From positions 1 to 13,996 of the forward strand of contig JAAZVR010000017.1 of assembly GCA_018623305.1 (NCBI GenBank): 13,996 bases of DNA. Reading direction: 5' to 3'. This DNA comes from Thiotrichales bacterium (GTDB lineage Bacteria; Pseudomonadota; Gammaproteobacteria; JAAZVR01). Below, in pieces: positions 1 through 5,346 of the stretch (the stretch's first letter is position 1; each line of letters opens with the position of its first letter). The position numbers were made by a program, and so were the translations under genes. Below the pieces are notes generated by a model. It saw only the letters and a list, made by a program, of their open reading frames with translations. It ran no database searches and was not told the DNA's origin.

Positions 1-427
1 GTGGATTATTGGCTATGGCATTGTGCAGGCGACTGCGCCAAAGTTCGTGGGCAAGAAGCAAAATCCGACGCATCGCACAGCCTTCGGTTTGGCCTTGGTG
101 CTCGCGTTAATTCCTGCGCTTATGGCGTTTAATTTGGATGTCGATCCGCAGACTGTTGTCGTGGTTGGTTTGTTGGTGTTTGGGGTTCTATTTGCGCTCA
201 ATTCTGCCGTGCATTCGTATTTGATTGTCAGTTACGCCGATGCCGATGGCACATCGAAACAAGTCGGTTTTTACTATATGGCGAATGCGGGTGGGCGCTT
301 GGCAGGCACGGTTTTATCAGGCTATGTGTATCAATCCGCAGGCCTTGAGGCGTGTTTGGCGGCATCGGCTGCGATGATTCTCACCGCAGGCGGGCTAGCC
401 TTGATGATTAAGCCTGAAGCGCGTTAA
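1..427 (+). CDS. arsJ: ArsJ-type organoarsenical efflux transporter, 3' part (MFS)
   Basis: The reading frame is open from base 2 and has no start inside the window, so this is the C-terminal part (about 141 residues) of a longer protein. It encodes alternating hydrophobic segments typical of the last four or so helices of a major facilitator transporter. The stretches NSAVHSYLIVSYADAD and GFYYMANAGGRLAGTVLSG match my memory of ArsJ, which exports 1-arseno-3-phosphoglycerate made by a partner glyceraldehyde-3-phosphate dehydrogenase. That partner and an arsR regulator would be expected upstream, outside the window. The stop TAA (425-427) overlaps the stop of the convergent pseudogene in the palindrome TTAA. 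A GTG at 23 lies inside the frame but is not the start. MFS identity is firm; the ArsJ assignment rests on recalled motifs. Confidence 0.75.
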   Translation, partial: WIIGYGIVQATAPKFVGKKQNPTHRTAFGLALVLALIPALMAFNLDVDPQTVVVVGLLVFGVLFALNSAVHSYLIVSYADADGTSKQVGFYYMANAGGRLAGTVLSGYVYQSAGLEACLAASAAMILTAGGLALMIKPEAR

Positions 428-707
428 TCATCTTTGAGTTCTGCAAAGGTTAATTGAAGCGGGGTGAATAAGGACATCTCCCATAAGCCGAACGCTGAGG
501 ATGAGCGCGACAATCGGGCCTATCAGAATGCCGTAAATAAGGCCTTCCAGGCCGTATCGATAAGTGCCGTTGATTTCAACCGTTGGGGTTCCAAAAAACG
601 CGGCAACACCACACAAGATGCAAAAAACGGAAATGCTGATTCCGAAGCCGAAAAAGATGAGTTTAAAAAGCGAACCTTTTGAGATTTTTTTTGGCAGTGA
701 TTTTCAT
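424..707 (-). pseudogene. Small two-helix membrane protein gene with two frame disruptions
   Basis: Three consecutive minus-strand frames join into one plausible protein. From an ATG at 707 the frame reads MKITAKK into a run of eight A (minus strand), then hits a stop 14 codons in. One base fewer in that run gives KKISKGSLFKLIFFGFGI, then a hydrophobic segment, a short polar loop with TPTVEINGTY, and a second hydrophobic segment GLIYGILIGPIVALIL. A second shift between about 484 and 510 is needed to reach FGLWEMSLFTPLQLTFAELK and the stop at 424-426. The joined product (about 90 residues) resembles small uncharacterised proteobacterial membrane proteins ending in a GLWLYSLFKPL-like motif; that comparison is from memory. 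The second site may have lost some residues of the usual helix as well. Real decay or sequencing error at the homopolymer are both possible. Confidence 0.5.
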
Positions 708-725
708 TTTTAGTCTCGGTTGGGG

Positions 726-739
726 GCTAACATTATCAG
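726..739. repeat. Left copy of GCTAAC(T)ATTATYAG direct repeat
   Basis: GCTAACATTATCAG on the plus strand closely matches GCTAACTATTATTAG at 1678-1692, with one inserted base and one C/T difference. Both copies contain GTTAGC on the minus strand, the integron recombination core (GTTRRRY). The two copies flank the two-cassette segment in the same orientation. The right copy is the start of the first cassette. What the left copy does is inferred only: a former integration point, or chance similarity. Confidence 0.5.
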
Positions 740-792
740 GTCTTACCTATGCGAGAATTCATCCGCGATATATACAACCGAAAATTGGAGTG

Positions 793-862
793 TCTTAACG
801 CTCAAGCTGTGGGGCGCGAGCCGCATCGCGGCGGAGCGTCCCACACGAGCGCCTTGTTATGC
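793..862 (-). other. attC recombination site of the second gene cassette
   Basis: A 70-bp imperfect palindrome lies directly downstream of the 91-residue gene; its stop codon is 4 nt away. On the minus strand the outer boxes are GCATAAC (R'', 862-856) and GTTAAGA (R', 799-793). The arms TGTGGGGCGC (808-817) and GCGTCCCACA (836-845) pair with one mismatch or wobble, and a terminal hairpin forms from CCGC and GCGG (821-824, 828-831). Length, asymmetry and box spacing are those of integron attC sites. The orientation matches the cassette gene on the minus strand. Confidence 0.8.
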
Positions 863-866
863 CTGA

Positions 867-1142
867 TTAGCAATTTAAATACCTTATTGGGTTTGCAGCG
901 CCTTTGCTGAAAAATGAAGCGATAGACTTATACCTGAGTGGTTCGCGCACTTCTTTTTCAGCAACATGCCCATTAAAGCCCCAACGAGTTTTTCCACCGG
1001 CATCGACCTGGAACCAATTTTCTATTTTGTATACTTCACGCGTTAATCCACGATAGGTGGCTATTGCATATTTAGCTTTTTCTCGTCTTAAGCCTACAAC
1101 CCAAGATTTTCTGGTGGCATCGTAGAGTTCACTATCGGTCAT
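867..1142 (-). CDS. Cassette-borne 91-residue protein of unknown function
   Basis: This is a small soluble protein of 91 residues with no signal peptide or membrane segment. It begins MTDSELYDATRKSWVVG, is rich in Arg and Lys (RRE at 19-21), has two aromatic-rich stretches (YAIATYRG at 25-32; RWGFNGHVA at 53-61) and ends GAANPIRYLNC. I recall uncharacterised proteins with the same layout (LY.ATR..W, REKA.YA, REVY.I..W, NPI.Y.N), sometimes near restriction or nucleic-acid-binding proteins; a PUA/EVE-like fold would suit but is a guess. The frame continues upstream to an ATG at 1178, which falls inside the preceding attC arm. I prefer 1142 because the family-like sequence begins there. The gene sits between two attC sites, so it is a mobile gene cassette read from the right. 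Confidence 0.75.
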   Translation of the reverse strand: MTDSELYDATRKSWVVGLRREKAKYAIATYRGLTREVYKIENWFQVDAGGKTRWGFNGHVAEKEVREPLRYKSIASFFSKGAANPIRYLNC

Positions 1143-1168
1143 TTCACGACGATAAAGCCTGTTGATGT

Positions 1169-1224
1169 TTATTAGCATCAGCGGCGCGGCTTTGCCGCGT
1201 CCGACTGCATGCGTTTGTTAGCGC
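1169..1224 (-). other. attC site of the metallochaperone cassette, R' box degenerate
   Basis: An imperfect palindrome starts 3 nt after the stop of the metallochaperone gene. On the minus strand it has GCGCTAAC (R'', 1224-1217), then GCATGCAG (1212-1205) pairing with CTGATGC (1181-1175) with one unpaired G, and an inner hairpin CGCGGC-TTT-GCCGCG (1185-1199). The single extra base in the left arm is typical of attC extrahelical bases. The right end should carry GTTRRRY, but the minus strand reads ATGCTAATAAAC there, so the R' box is mutated or lost. Confidence 0.7.
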
Positions 1225-1227
1225 GTT

Positions 1228-1653
1228 TCATGTTTTTGGAAAATCCGACAAGCAACATTTTCCCGATGGATTTCTAGCTTCACACGCACATTGATGAAGT
1301 TTGGTTTCCCTAACTACATAATCTCTAAGATTAGGATCAGACTTTGCCTGGCTAATTGATATACCAAAACAGTAACAAATAAGAGCTTCCTCTGATTTGG
1401 CCTTGACACCTACTTCTGTTCTCAACTCTGATCCTTCTATTGTGGTGTCGTCCTCTCCAAAGTAAACGACCGGACACTCTGGGTCTTTACAGAAAAAATA
1501 ACCCTGATCTACCGGTTGCCATTTCCATGAATTCTTAATGTGATGCCTTATTGTCATCGCCGATACTTGGCGGTATTGAACTCCATTTCTAGGACAAGCA
1601 CGTCTTTTAGGTCGGTTACCAGTTGCAGAGGGTGTAGGGCAGCAATCTGACAT
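1228..1653 (-). CDS. CopZ-type Fe-S metallochaperone domain protein (no HMA domain)
   Basis: The 141-residue product is Cys-rich, with Cys at 4, 5, 20, 55, 60, 93, 95, 122, 124, 133 and 134. The arrangement CKDPECPVVYFG, LICYCFG, CACEARNPSGKCCL matches the N-terminal domain of Archaeoglobus CopZ, which binds zinc and a [2Fe-2S] cluster and is thought to reduce or hand over metal. The usual C-terminal heavy-metal-associated (HMA) domain is absent, as in the stand-alone proteins of this family often found near metal-resistance genes. The start at 1653 (MSDCCPTPS) is chosen because GGAG lies 6 nt upstream; an ATG at 1665 in the same frame would add four residues. The gene is a cassette: it begins about 25 nt after a GTTAGCG core (1683-1677) and its stop abuts an attC site. 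Metal specificity cannot be told from sequence. Confidence 0.8.
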   Translation of the reverse strand: MSDCCPTPSATGNRPKRRACPRNGVQYRQVSAMTIRHHIKNSWKWQPVDQGYFFCKDPECPVVYFGEDDTTIEGSELRTEVGVKAKSEEALICYCFGISISQAKSDPNLRDYVVRETKLHQCACEARNPSGKCCLSDFPKT

Positions 1654-1675
1654 AGTCTTCTCCATTCATTCTTAC

Positions 1676-1744
1676 GCGCTAACTATTATTAGACGTCATA
1701 TTGTATTTTCATAAAAGGCTTCTTGAGCTGTCTAATAATGACGC
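1676..1744 (-). other. attI-like or degenerate attC boundary of the cassette array
   Basis: On the minus strand GTTAGCGC (1683-1676) is an integron core at the upstream edge of the first cassette. It is preceded by an inverted repeat: ATTATTAGAC (1685-1694, plus strand) and GTCTAATAAT (1730-1739), separated by 35 nt. The outer part of the far arm reads GCGTCA rather than the expected GCGCTAAC. The 69-bp span fits an attC with a damaged R'' box, but an attI site would also lie here. A TACAAT sequence on the minus strand (1705-1700) could be a -10 element driving the cassettes; I see no good -35. No integrase gene adjoins it. Confidence 0.5.
1678..1692. repeat. Right copy of GCTAAC(T)ATTATYAG direct repeat
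   Basis: GCTAACTATTATTAG is the partner of GCTAACATTATCAG at 726-739. It overlaps the recombination core and the first arm of the inverted repeat at the right edge of the cassette array. Confidence 0.5.
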
Positions 1745-1758
1745 TTTTTGTCTTGGAT

Positions 1759-1782
1759 ATAAAAAACACAGTTGTTTTTTAT
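1759..1782. repeat. AT-rich hairpin, 10-bp perfect stem
   Basis: ATAAAAAACA (1759-1768) and TGTTTTTTAT (1773-1782) form a perfect stem around the loop CAGT. It lies in the non-coding stretch 1745-1870 between the cassette boundary and the small membrane-peptide gene, about 90 nt downstream of that gene's stop on the minus strand. It could act as a weak bidirectional terminator, but the stem has almost no G or C. A second, looser inverted pair, GTTTTTAT (1806-1813) and ATAAAAAC (1831-1838), is nearby. I see nothing else in 1745-1870. Confidence 0.35.
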
Positions 1783-1870
1783 CAAAAGGTTAAGGTGTCG
1801 TTTGCGTTTTTATATCGCCTATTTATCCACATAAAAACACACCCCTAAACAACCGCGATTACTGTCAAGC

Positions 1871-1987
1871 TTAACGCTCGTCATCTTCGGGCTTTTTGTT
1901 GATGAATTTGATAATCAGCCATCCAGAAATGGACAGTGTGGCAATCATAATCACACTGCCGATGGCGAACATTTCCCATAAACTCAT
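1871..1987 (-). CDS. 38-residue single-pass membrane peptide, coupled to the YbeL-like gene
   Basis: The frame begins MSLWEMFAIG, has one hydrophobic helix (roughly residues 7-29, IGSVIMIATLSISGWLII), then a basic and acidic tail FINKKPEDDER, stop TAA at 1873-1871. The positive residues after the helix predict the tail is cytoplasmic. Its ATG overlaps the TGA of the upstream gene as ATGA (1987-1984), a classic sign of translational coupling. The layout (MxLW start, one helix, charged tail, about 40 residues) recalls the small DUF3149-type proteins, but I cannot confirm membership. Function unknown. Confidence 0.65.
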   Translation of the reverse strand: MSLWEMFAIGSVIMIATLSISGWLIIKFINKKPEDDER

Positions 1988-2337
1988 TTTTGTTTACGCC
2001 ATGCAATCAGTTGCAAATTCGTCGGGTCTGCCGCTTGCAAGAAATATTGCTTCAGCGTTTCTTCGATCACTGGTAAATCGTTGTTTAACCATTCGTGGAA
2101 TACGTTATCGCTGTCTTCCATCTCTTCAGCTGCGGCTTGTAAATCTTGTTTCAAGCAATCACCAATTTCCAACAGTTCTTCGCGTGAAAGTTCTGATGTT
2201 TTGGCTAAATCTTCAACTAAGCGATTCATTTCGTCGTTGATGATGTCAATGGCGTCTGAACCTGCTTTAAAACCGATGTCTTTGGCTTCTTCTAAAAGCT
2301 GAATGTAGGCCTGTTCAAATTTGTCGTAAGCGCTCAT
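1984..2337 (-). CDS. YbeL/DUF1451-like helical protein lacking the zinc ribbon
   Basis: The 117-residue acidic protein (MSAYDKFEQAY start) is predicted to be almost entirely helical. The middle, with TSELSREELLEIGDCLKQDL followed by VFHEWLNNDL and ending NLQLIAWRK, aligns by eye with the N-terminal part of E. coli YbeL, which carries a similar TGELTR...L...RDLEEF block and TQLEW. YbeL itself is encoded next to leuS, so the position supports this. The C-terminal CxxC zinc ribbon of YbeL is missing; the frame stops right after the helical region. The start at 2337 is chosen over the in-frame ATG at 2361 because the likely promoter would begin transcripts near 2364, too close to 2361, and a GGGA lies just upstream of 2337. 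Biochemical role unknown. Confidence 0.65.
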   Translation of the reverse strand: MSAYDKFEQAYIQLLEEAKDIGFKAGSDAIDIINDEMNRLVEDLAKTSELSREELLEIGDCLKQDLQAAAEEMEDSDNVFHEWLNNDLPVIEETLKQYFLQAADPTNLQLIAWRKQK

Positions 2338-2370
2338 GTCTGTGTCCCGTGATTCGTTCATTTCCTATAT

Positions 2371-2399
2371 ACTATACGCATTTTTAAACGTTTTGATAA
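2371..2399 (-). promoter_or_regulatory. Likely sigma-70 promoter of the YbeL-like gene pair
   Basis: On the minus strand TTATCA (2399-2394) and TATAGT (2376-2371) are separated by exactly 17 nt, matching the consensus at 4 of 6 and 5 of 6 positions. Transcription would begin near 2364. The same AT-rich stretch contains TATACT on the plus strand (2368-2373), which may serve leuS, but I see no -35 for it. Confidence 0.45.
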
Positions 2400-2417
2400 C
2401 CAGTTTTCGGAGAGTCG

Positions 2418-4874
2418 ATGGACGCGCAATATCAGCCTCAGTCATTAGAGCCACAAATTCAGAAATTATGGGACGACCAGCAAGTATTTAAAGCGGTTGA
2501 AGACCCAAGCAAAGAGAAGTTTTATTGCTTGTCAATGTTCCCGTACCCAAGTGGTCGTTTGCATATGGGGCACGTGCGTAACTACACGATTGGCGATGTG
2601 ATTGCGCGTTATCAACGTATGTTGGGCAAGAATGTGCTTCAGCCGATGGGTTGGGATGCGTTTGGTTTGCCTGCGGAAAATGCGGCGATCAAACACCAAG
2701 TGCCGCCTGCGAAATGGACAGATGAAAACGTGGATTACATGCGTAACCAATTGAAGCAGTTGGGCTTTGGTTATGACTGGGATCGCGAAGTGGCGACCTG
2801 TAAGCCGGATTACTATCGTTGGGAGCAGTGGTTGTTTACGCGCTTGCTTGAAAAAGGTTTGGTTTACCGTAAATCGTCTGTGGTGAACTGGGATCCTGTT
2901 GATCAAACGGTGTTGGCGAATGAGCAGGTGATTGATGGACGCGGTTGGCGTTCGGGCGCGTTGGTTGAGCGTAAAGAGATTCCTCAGTGGTTCTTGAAAA
3001 TTACGGAGTATGCGGACGAATTGCTGAACGATTTGGAGCAGCTTGAAGGTTGGCCAGATGCGGTTCGTCAAATGCAGGCGAACTGGATTGGTCGTTCAAC
3101 AGGTTTGGAAGTCGATTTCAAATTGGCGCATCAAGATGAAATGTTGCGTGTTTACACGACGCGTCCCGATACCTTGATGGGTGTGAGCTATGTTGCGGTG
3201 GCGGCAGAGCATCCGTTGGTGGCGGATTTGTTGGCGGATAATGCTGAGTTGGCGGCTTTCGTTCAAGAATGTAAAACGATGGATGTCTCAGAAGCGTCGA
3301 TGGAAACCATGGAAAAGAAAGGCATGGATTCGGGCTTGAAAGCGATTCACCCAATCACGGGCAAAGAAGTGCCGATTTGGGTGGCAAACTTCGTTTTGAT
3401 GGGCTACGGCACAGGTGCTGTGATGGCGGTGCCAGCGCACGATCAGCGTGATTTTGAATTCGCTCAGAAATACGGTTTGGAAATCAACCAAGTGATTGAA
3501 GCGCCAGAAGGTGTTGAGTGTGATTTGTCTCAATCAGCGATGACGGAAAAAGGTGTGTTGACCAACTCAGGTGAGTTTGACGGTTTGGCCTTTGATGAGG
3601 CCTTTGAGGCGATTGCGTCGAAATTGATTGAGCTGGGTTTAGGTGAGAAGAAAACGAATTACCGTCTGCGTGATTGGGGCTTGTCTCGTCAGCGTTATTG
3701 GGGTTGTCCGATTCCAGTGATTTACTGTGATGAATGTGGCGAGCAGCCTGTGCCTGAGGCGGATTTGCCTGTGGAGTTGCCAACGGATGTGACGGTGGAT
3801 GGTTCGGGTTCGCCTTTGGTGAAAATGGACGAATTTACTCAATGCACCTGTCCGAAGTGCGGTTCTGCGGCACGCCGTGAAACAGATACTTTTGATACTT
3901 TCTTTGAATCGTCTTGGTATTACGCGCGTTATACCTGTGCGGATAATGATTCTGCGATGTTGGATGAGCGTGCGAATTATTGGTTGCCAGTCGATCAGTA
4001 TGTGGGCGGTGTTGAGCATGCGATTTTGCATTTGTTGTACGCGCGTTTCTTCCACAAATTGTTGCGTGATGAAGGTTTTGTAGAATCGGATGAGCCGTTT
4101 ACGAATTTGTTGACGCAAGGCATGGTGTTGAAAGACGGCACGAAGATGTCTAAGTCGAAAGGCAACACGGTTGATCCGCAAGAGCTGATTAATGAATACG
4201 GCGCGGATACGATTCGTTTGTTTACGATGTTTGCAGCCCCTCCAGAGCAGTCGTTGGAATGGTCTGATGCAGGTGTGGACGGTGCTTTCCGTTTCTTGAA
4301 ACGTGTTTGGAAAACGGTGTATGAGCATACCGAAGCAGGTGTGGCTCCAGCGTTAGATGCGGCATCTTTAACGGCGGATCAAAAAGATATGCGTCGTAAA
4401 GTGCATGAAACGATTGCGAAAGTGTCGAAAGATGTCGGTGAGCGCCATACCTTCAACACGGCGATTGCGGCAAATATGGAATTGATGAATGCTTTGGGCA
4501 AATTCAACGATACAAGCGATGGCGGTCGTGCGGTGATGCAAGAGGCCTTAATTTCGGTAGTTAAGATGTTGTCGCCAATTACGCCGCACTTGTCTCACGT
4601 TTTATGGGAGCAATTAGGTCAAGACGGCATGGTGATGGATTCAGCATGGCCAGAAGTCGATGAAGAGGCTTTGAAGCAGGATTCTGTTGAAATGATGGTT
4701 CAGGTGAACGGTAAATTGCGTGGCAAGATCAATGTTGATGTTGAAGCGGCGCAAGATGCGATTATTGAGTTGGCGATGGCGGAAGAAAGTGTGCAGAAAT
4801 TCACCGAAGGTAAAGACATTGTGAAAACAATCGTTGTGCCAGGTCGATTGGTGAATATCGTGGTGAAAGGCTGA
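2418..4874 (+). CDS. leuS: Leucyl-tRNA synthetase
   Basis: This 818-residue class I aminoacyl-tRNA synthetase attaches leucine to tRNA-Leu in the cytoplasm. The ATP-binding HIGH-type motif is HMGH at residues 49-52 (context YPSGRLHMGHVRNY) and the KMSKS motif is at 576-580. The CP1 editing domain, which removes mischarged amino acids, is recognisable by TTRPDT at about 247-252 and GTGAVMAVPAHD at about 331-342. A zinc-binding insertion with CDECGEQ and CTCPKCG lies before the DTFFESSWYYAR block. The length is slightly below the usual 860 or so. GGAG at 2411-2414 or nearby is placed correctly for the ATG at 2418. It is the first gene of the plus-strand unit and is followed one base later by lptE, as in E. 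coli. Confidence 0.97.
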   Translation: MDAQYQPQSLEPQIQKLWDDQQVFKAVEDPSKEKFYCLSMFPYPSGRLHMGHVRNYTIGDVIARYQRMLGKNVLQPMGWDAFGLPAENAAIKHQVPPAKWTDENVDYMRNQLKQLGFGYDWDREVATCKPDYYRWEQWLFTRLLEKGLVYRKSSVVNWDPVDQTVLANEQVIDGRGWRSGALVERKEIPQWFLKITEYADELLNDLEQLEGWPDAVRQMQANWIGRSTGLEVDFKLAHQDEMLRVYTTRPDTLMGVSYVAVAAEHPLVADLLADNAELAAFVQECKTMDVSEASMETMEKKGMDSGLKAIHPITGKEVPIWVANFVLMGYGTGAVMAVPAHDQRDFEFAQKYGLEINQVIEAPEGVECDLSQSAMTEKGVLTNSGEFDGLAFDEAFEAIASKLIELGLGEKKTNYRLRDWGLSRQRYWGCPIPVIYCDECGEQPVPEADLPVELPTDVTVDGSGSPLVKMDEFTQCTCPKCGSAARRETDTFDTFFESSWYYARYTCADNDSAMLDERANYWLPVDQYVGGVEHAILHLLYARFFHKLLRDEGFVESDEPFTNLLTQGMVLKDGTKMSKSKGNTVDPQELINEYGADTIRLFTMFAAPPEQSLEWSDAGVDGAFRFLKRVWKTVYEHTEAGVAPALDAASLTADQKDMRRKVHETIAKVSKDVGERHTFNTAIAANMELMNALGKFNDTSDGGRAVMQEALISVVKMLSPITPHLSHVLWEQLGQDGMVMDSAWPEVDEEALKQDSVEMMVQVNGKLRGKINVDVEAAQDAIIELAMAEESVQKFTEGKDIVKTIVVPGRLVNIVVKG

Positions 4875-4875
4875 T

Positions 4876-5346
4876 ATGAAAACGCTTTGGGTCGCTTTGC
4901 TTTCGCTGTCGTTGGCGGCGTGTGGTTTTCATCTGCGCGGTTCGGGTGGCAGTGGCGAGGGGGTTGCCGTTGATTGGCAGTTGCCTGCTAACGCACCGTG
5001 GATGGCTCAAGCGGTGGCGGGTTTAGGCCTGCAAGCAGAGCCTAAAGCGATTGTGAAGCTGGATTCCGTTCAATGGCGTCGAGTGAATATCGCTTTTGAT
5101 GCGAATGGATATGCGACACGTTATGAAATGCAGTTGACGACTCAGGCAGCGATTTTGAATCGTGCGAGTGGTGAATTATTGCAAGCGCCTAAAACCTATC
5201 GAATCACCCGACAGTTTGCCGATGCGGGCAGTTCTCAGGACATCGAAGAACGCTATTTAAAAGAGCAAATGGCGCAAGACATGGTGAATCGTTTGATGAC
5301 GCAAGTGTCGGTGGCGCTGCGTTTGAAAGGTCAAAATGCAAATTAA
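4876..5346 (+). CDS. lptE: LPS-assembly lipoprotein LptE
   Basis: The 156-residue product starts with a lipoprotein signal peptide ending in the lipobox LAAC, so Cys16 would be acylated; Gly17 at +2 is compatible with outer-membrane sorting. The mature start CGFHLRG is characteristic of LptE (RlpB), which plugs and assists the LptD barrel that delivers lipopolysaccharide to the outer leaflet. The rest is poorly conserved, as is usual. The start lies one base after the leuS stop (TGATATG) and the last 11 nt overlap the start of holA, so translation is likely coupled at both ends. Confidence 0.88.
   Translation: MKTLWVALLSLSLAACGFHLRGSGGSGEGVAVDWQLPANAPWMAQAVAGLGLQAEPKAIVKLDSVQWRRVNIAFDANGYATRYEMQLTTQAAILNRASGELLQAPKTYRITRQFADAGSSQDIEERYLKEQMAQDMVNRLMTQVSVALRLKGQNAN

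Noticed and set aside
464..682. Plus-strand open frame of 72 codons
   Set aside because: It is highly charged without domain features and lies opposite the broken membrane-protein gene, whose hydrophobic pattern is more convincing.
684..692. Programmed frameshift at the A8 run
   Set aside because: A second, unrelated frame break is needed further on and no stimulatory structure is seen, so decay or sequencing error is more likely.
793..862. Rho-independent terminator
   Set aside because: The palindrome has asymmetric arms, conserved core boxes and no following T-run, which fits attC better.
793..1224. CRISPR array
   Set aside because: The two palindromes differ in sequence and are separated by a gene; there are no regularly spaced identical repeats.
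1863..1868. Perfect TTGACA (minus strand) just after the 38-codon gene
   Set aside because: No -10 element occurs at 16-18 nt spacing (the sequence there is GGGGTG), so it is not called as a promoter for the cassettes.
1896..2240. Plus-strand open frame of 114 codons
   Set aside because: It runs opposite the YbeL-like gene and the 38-codon gene, both better supported by start, overlap and composition.
3639..4328. Long minus-strand open frame (229 codons) inside leuS
   Set aside because: It lies wholly opposite a strongly conserved synthetase gene, is full of Arg, His and Thr as expected of an antisense shadow, and has no recognisable domain.
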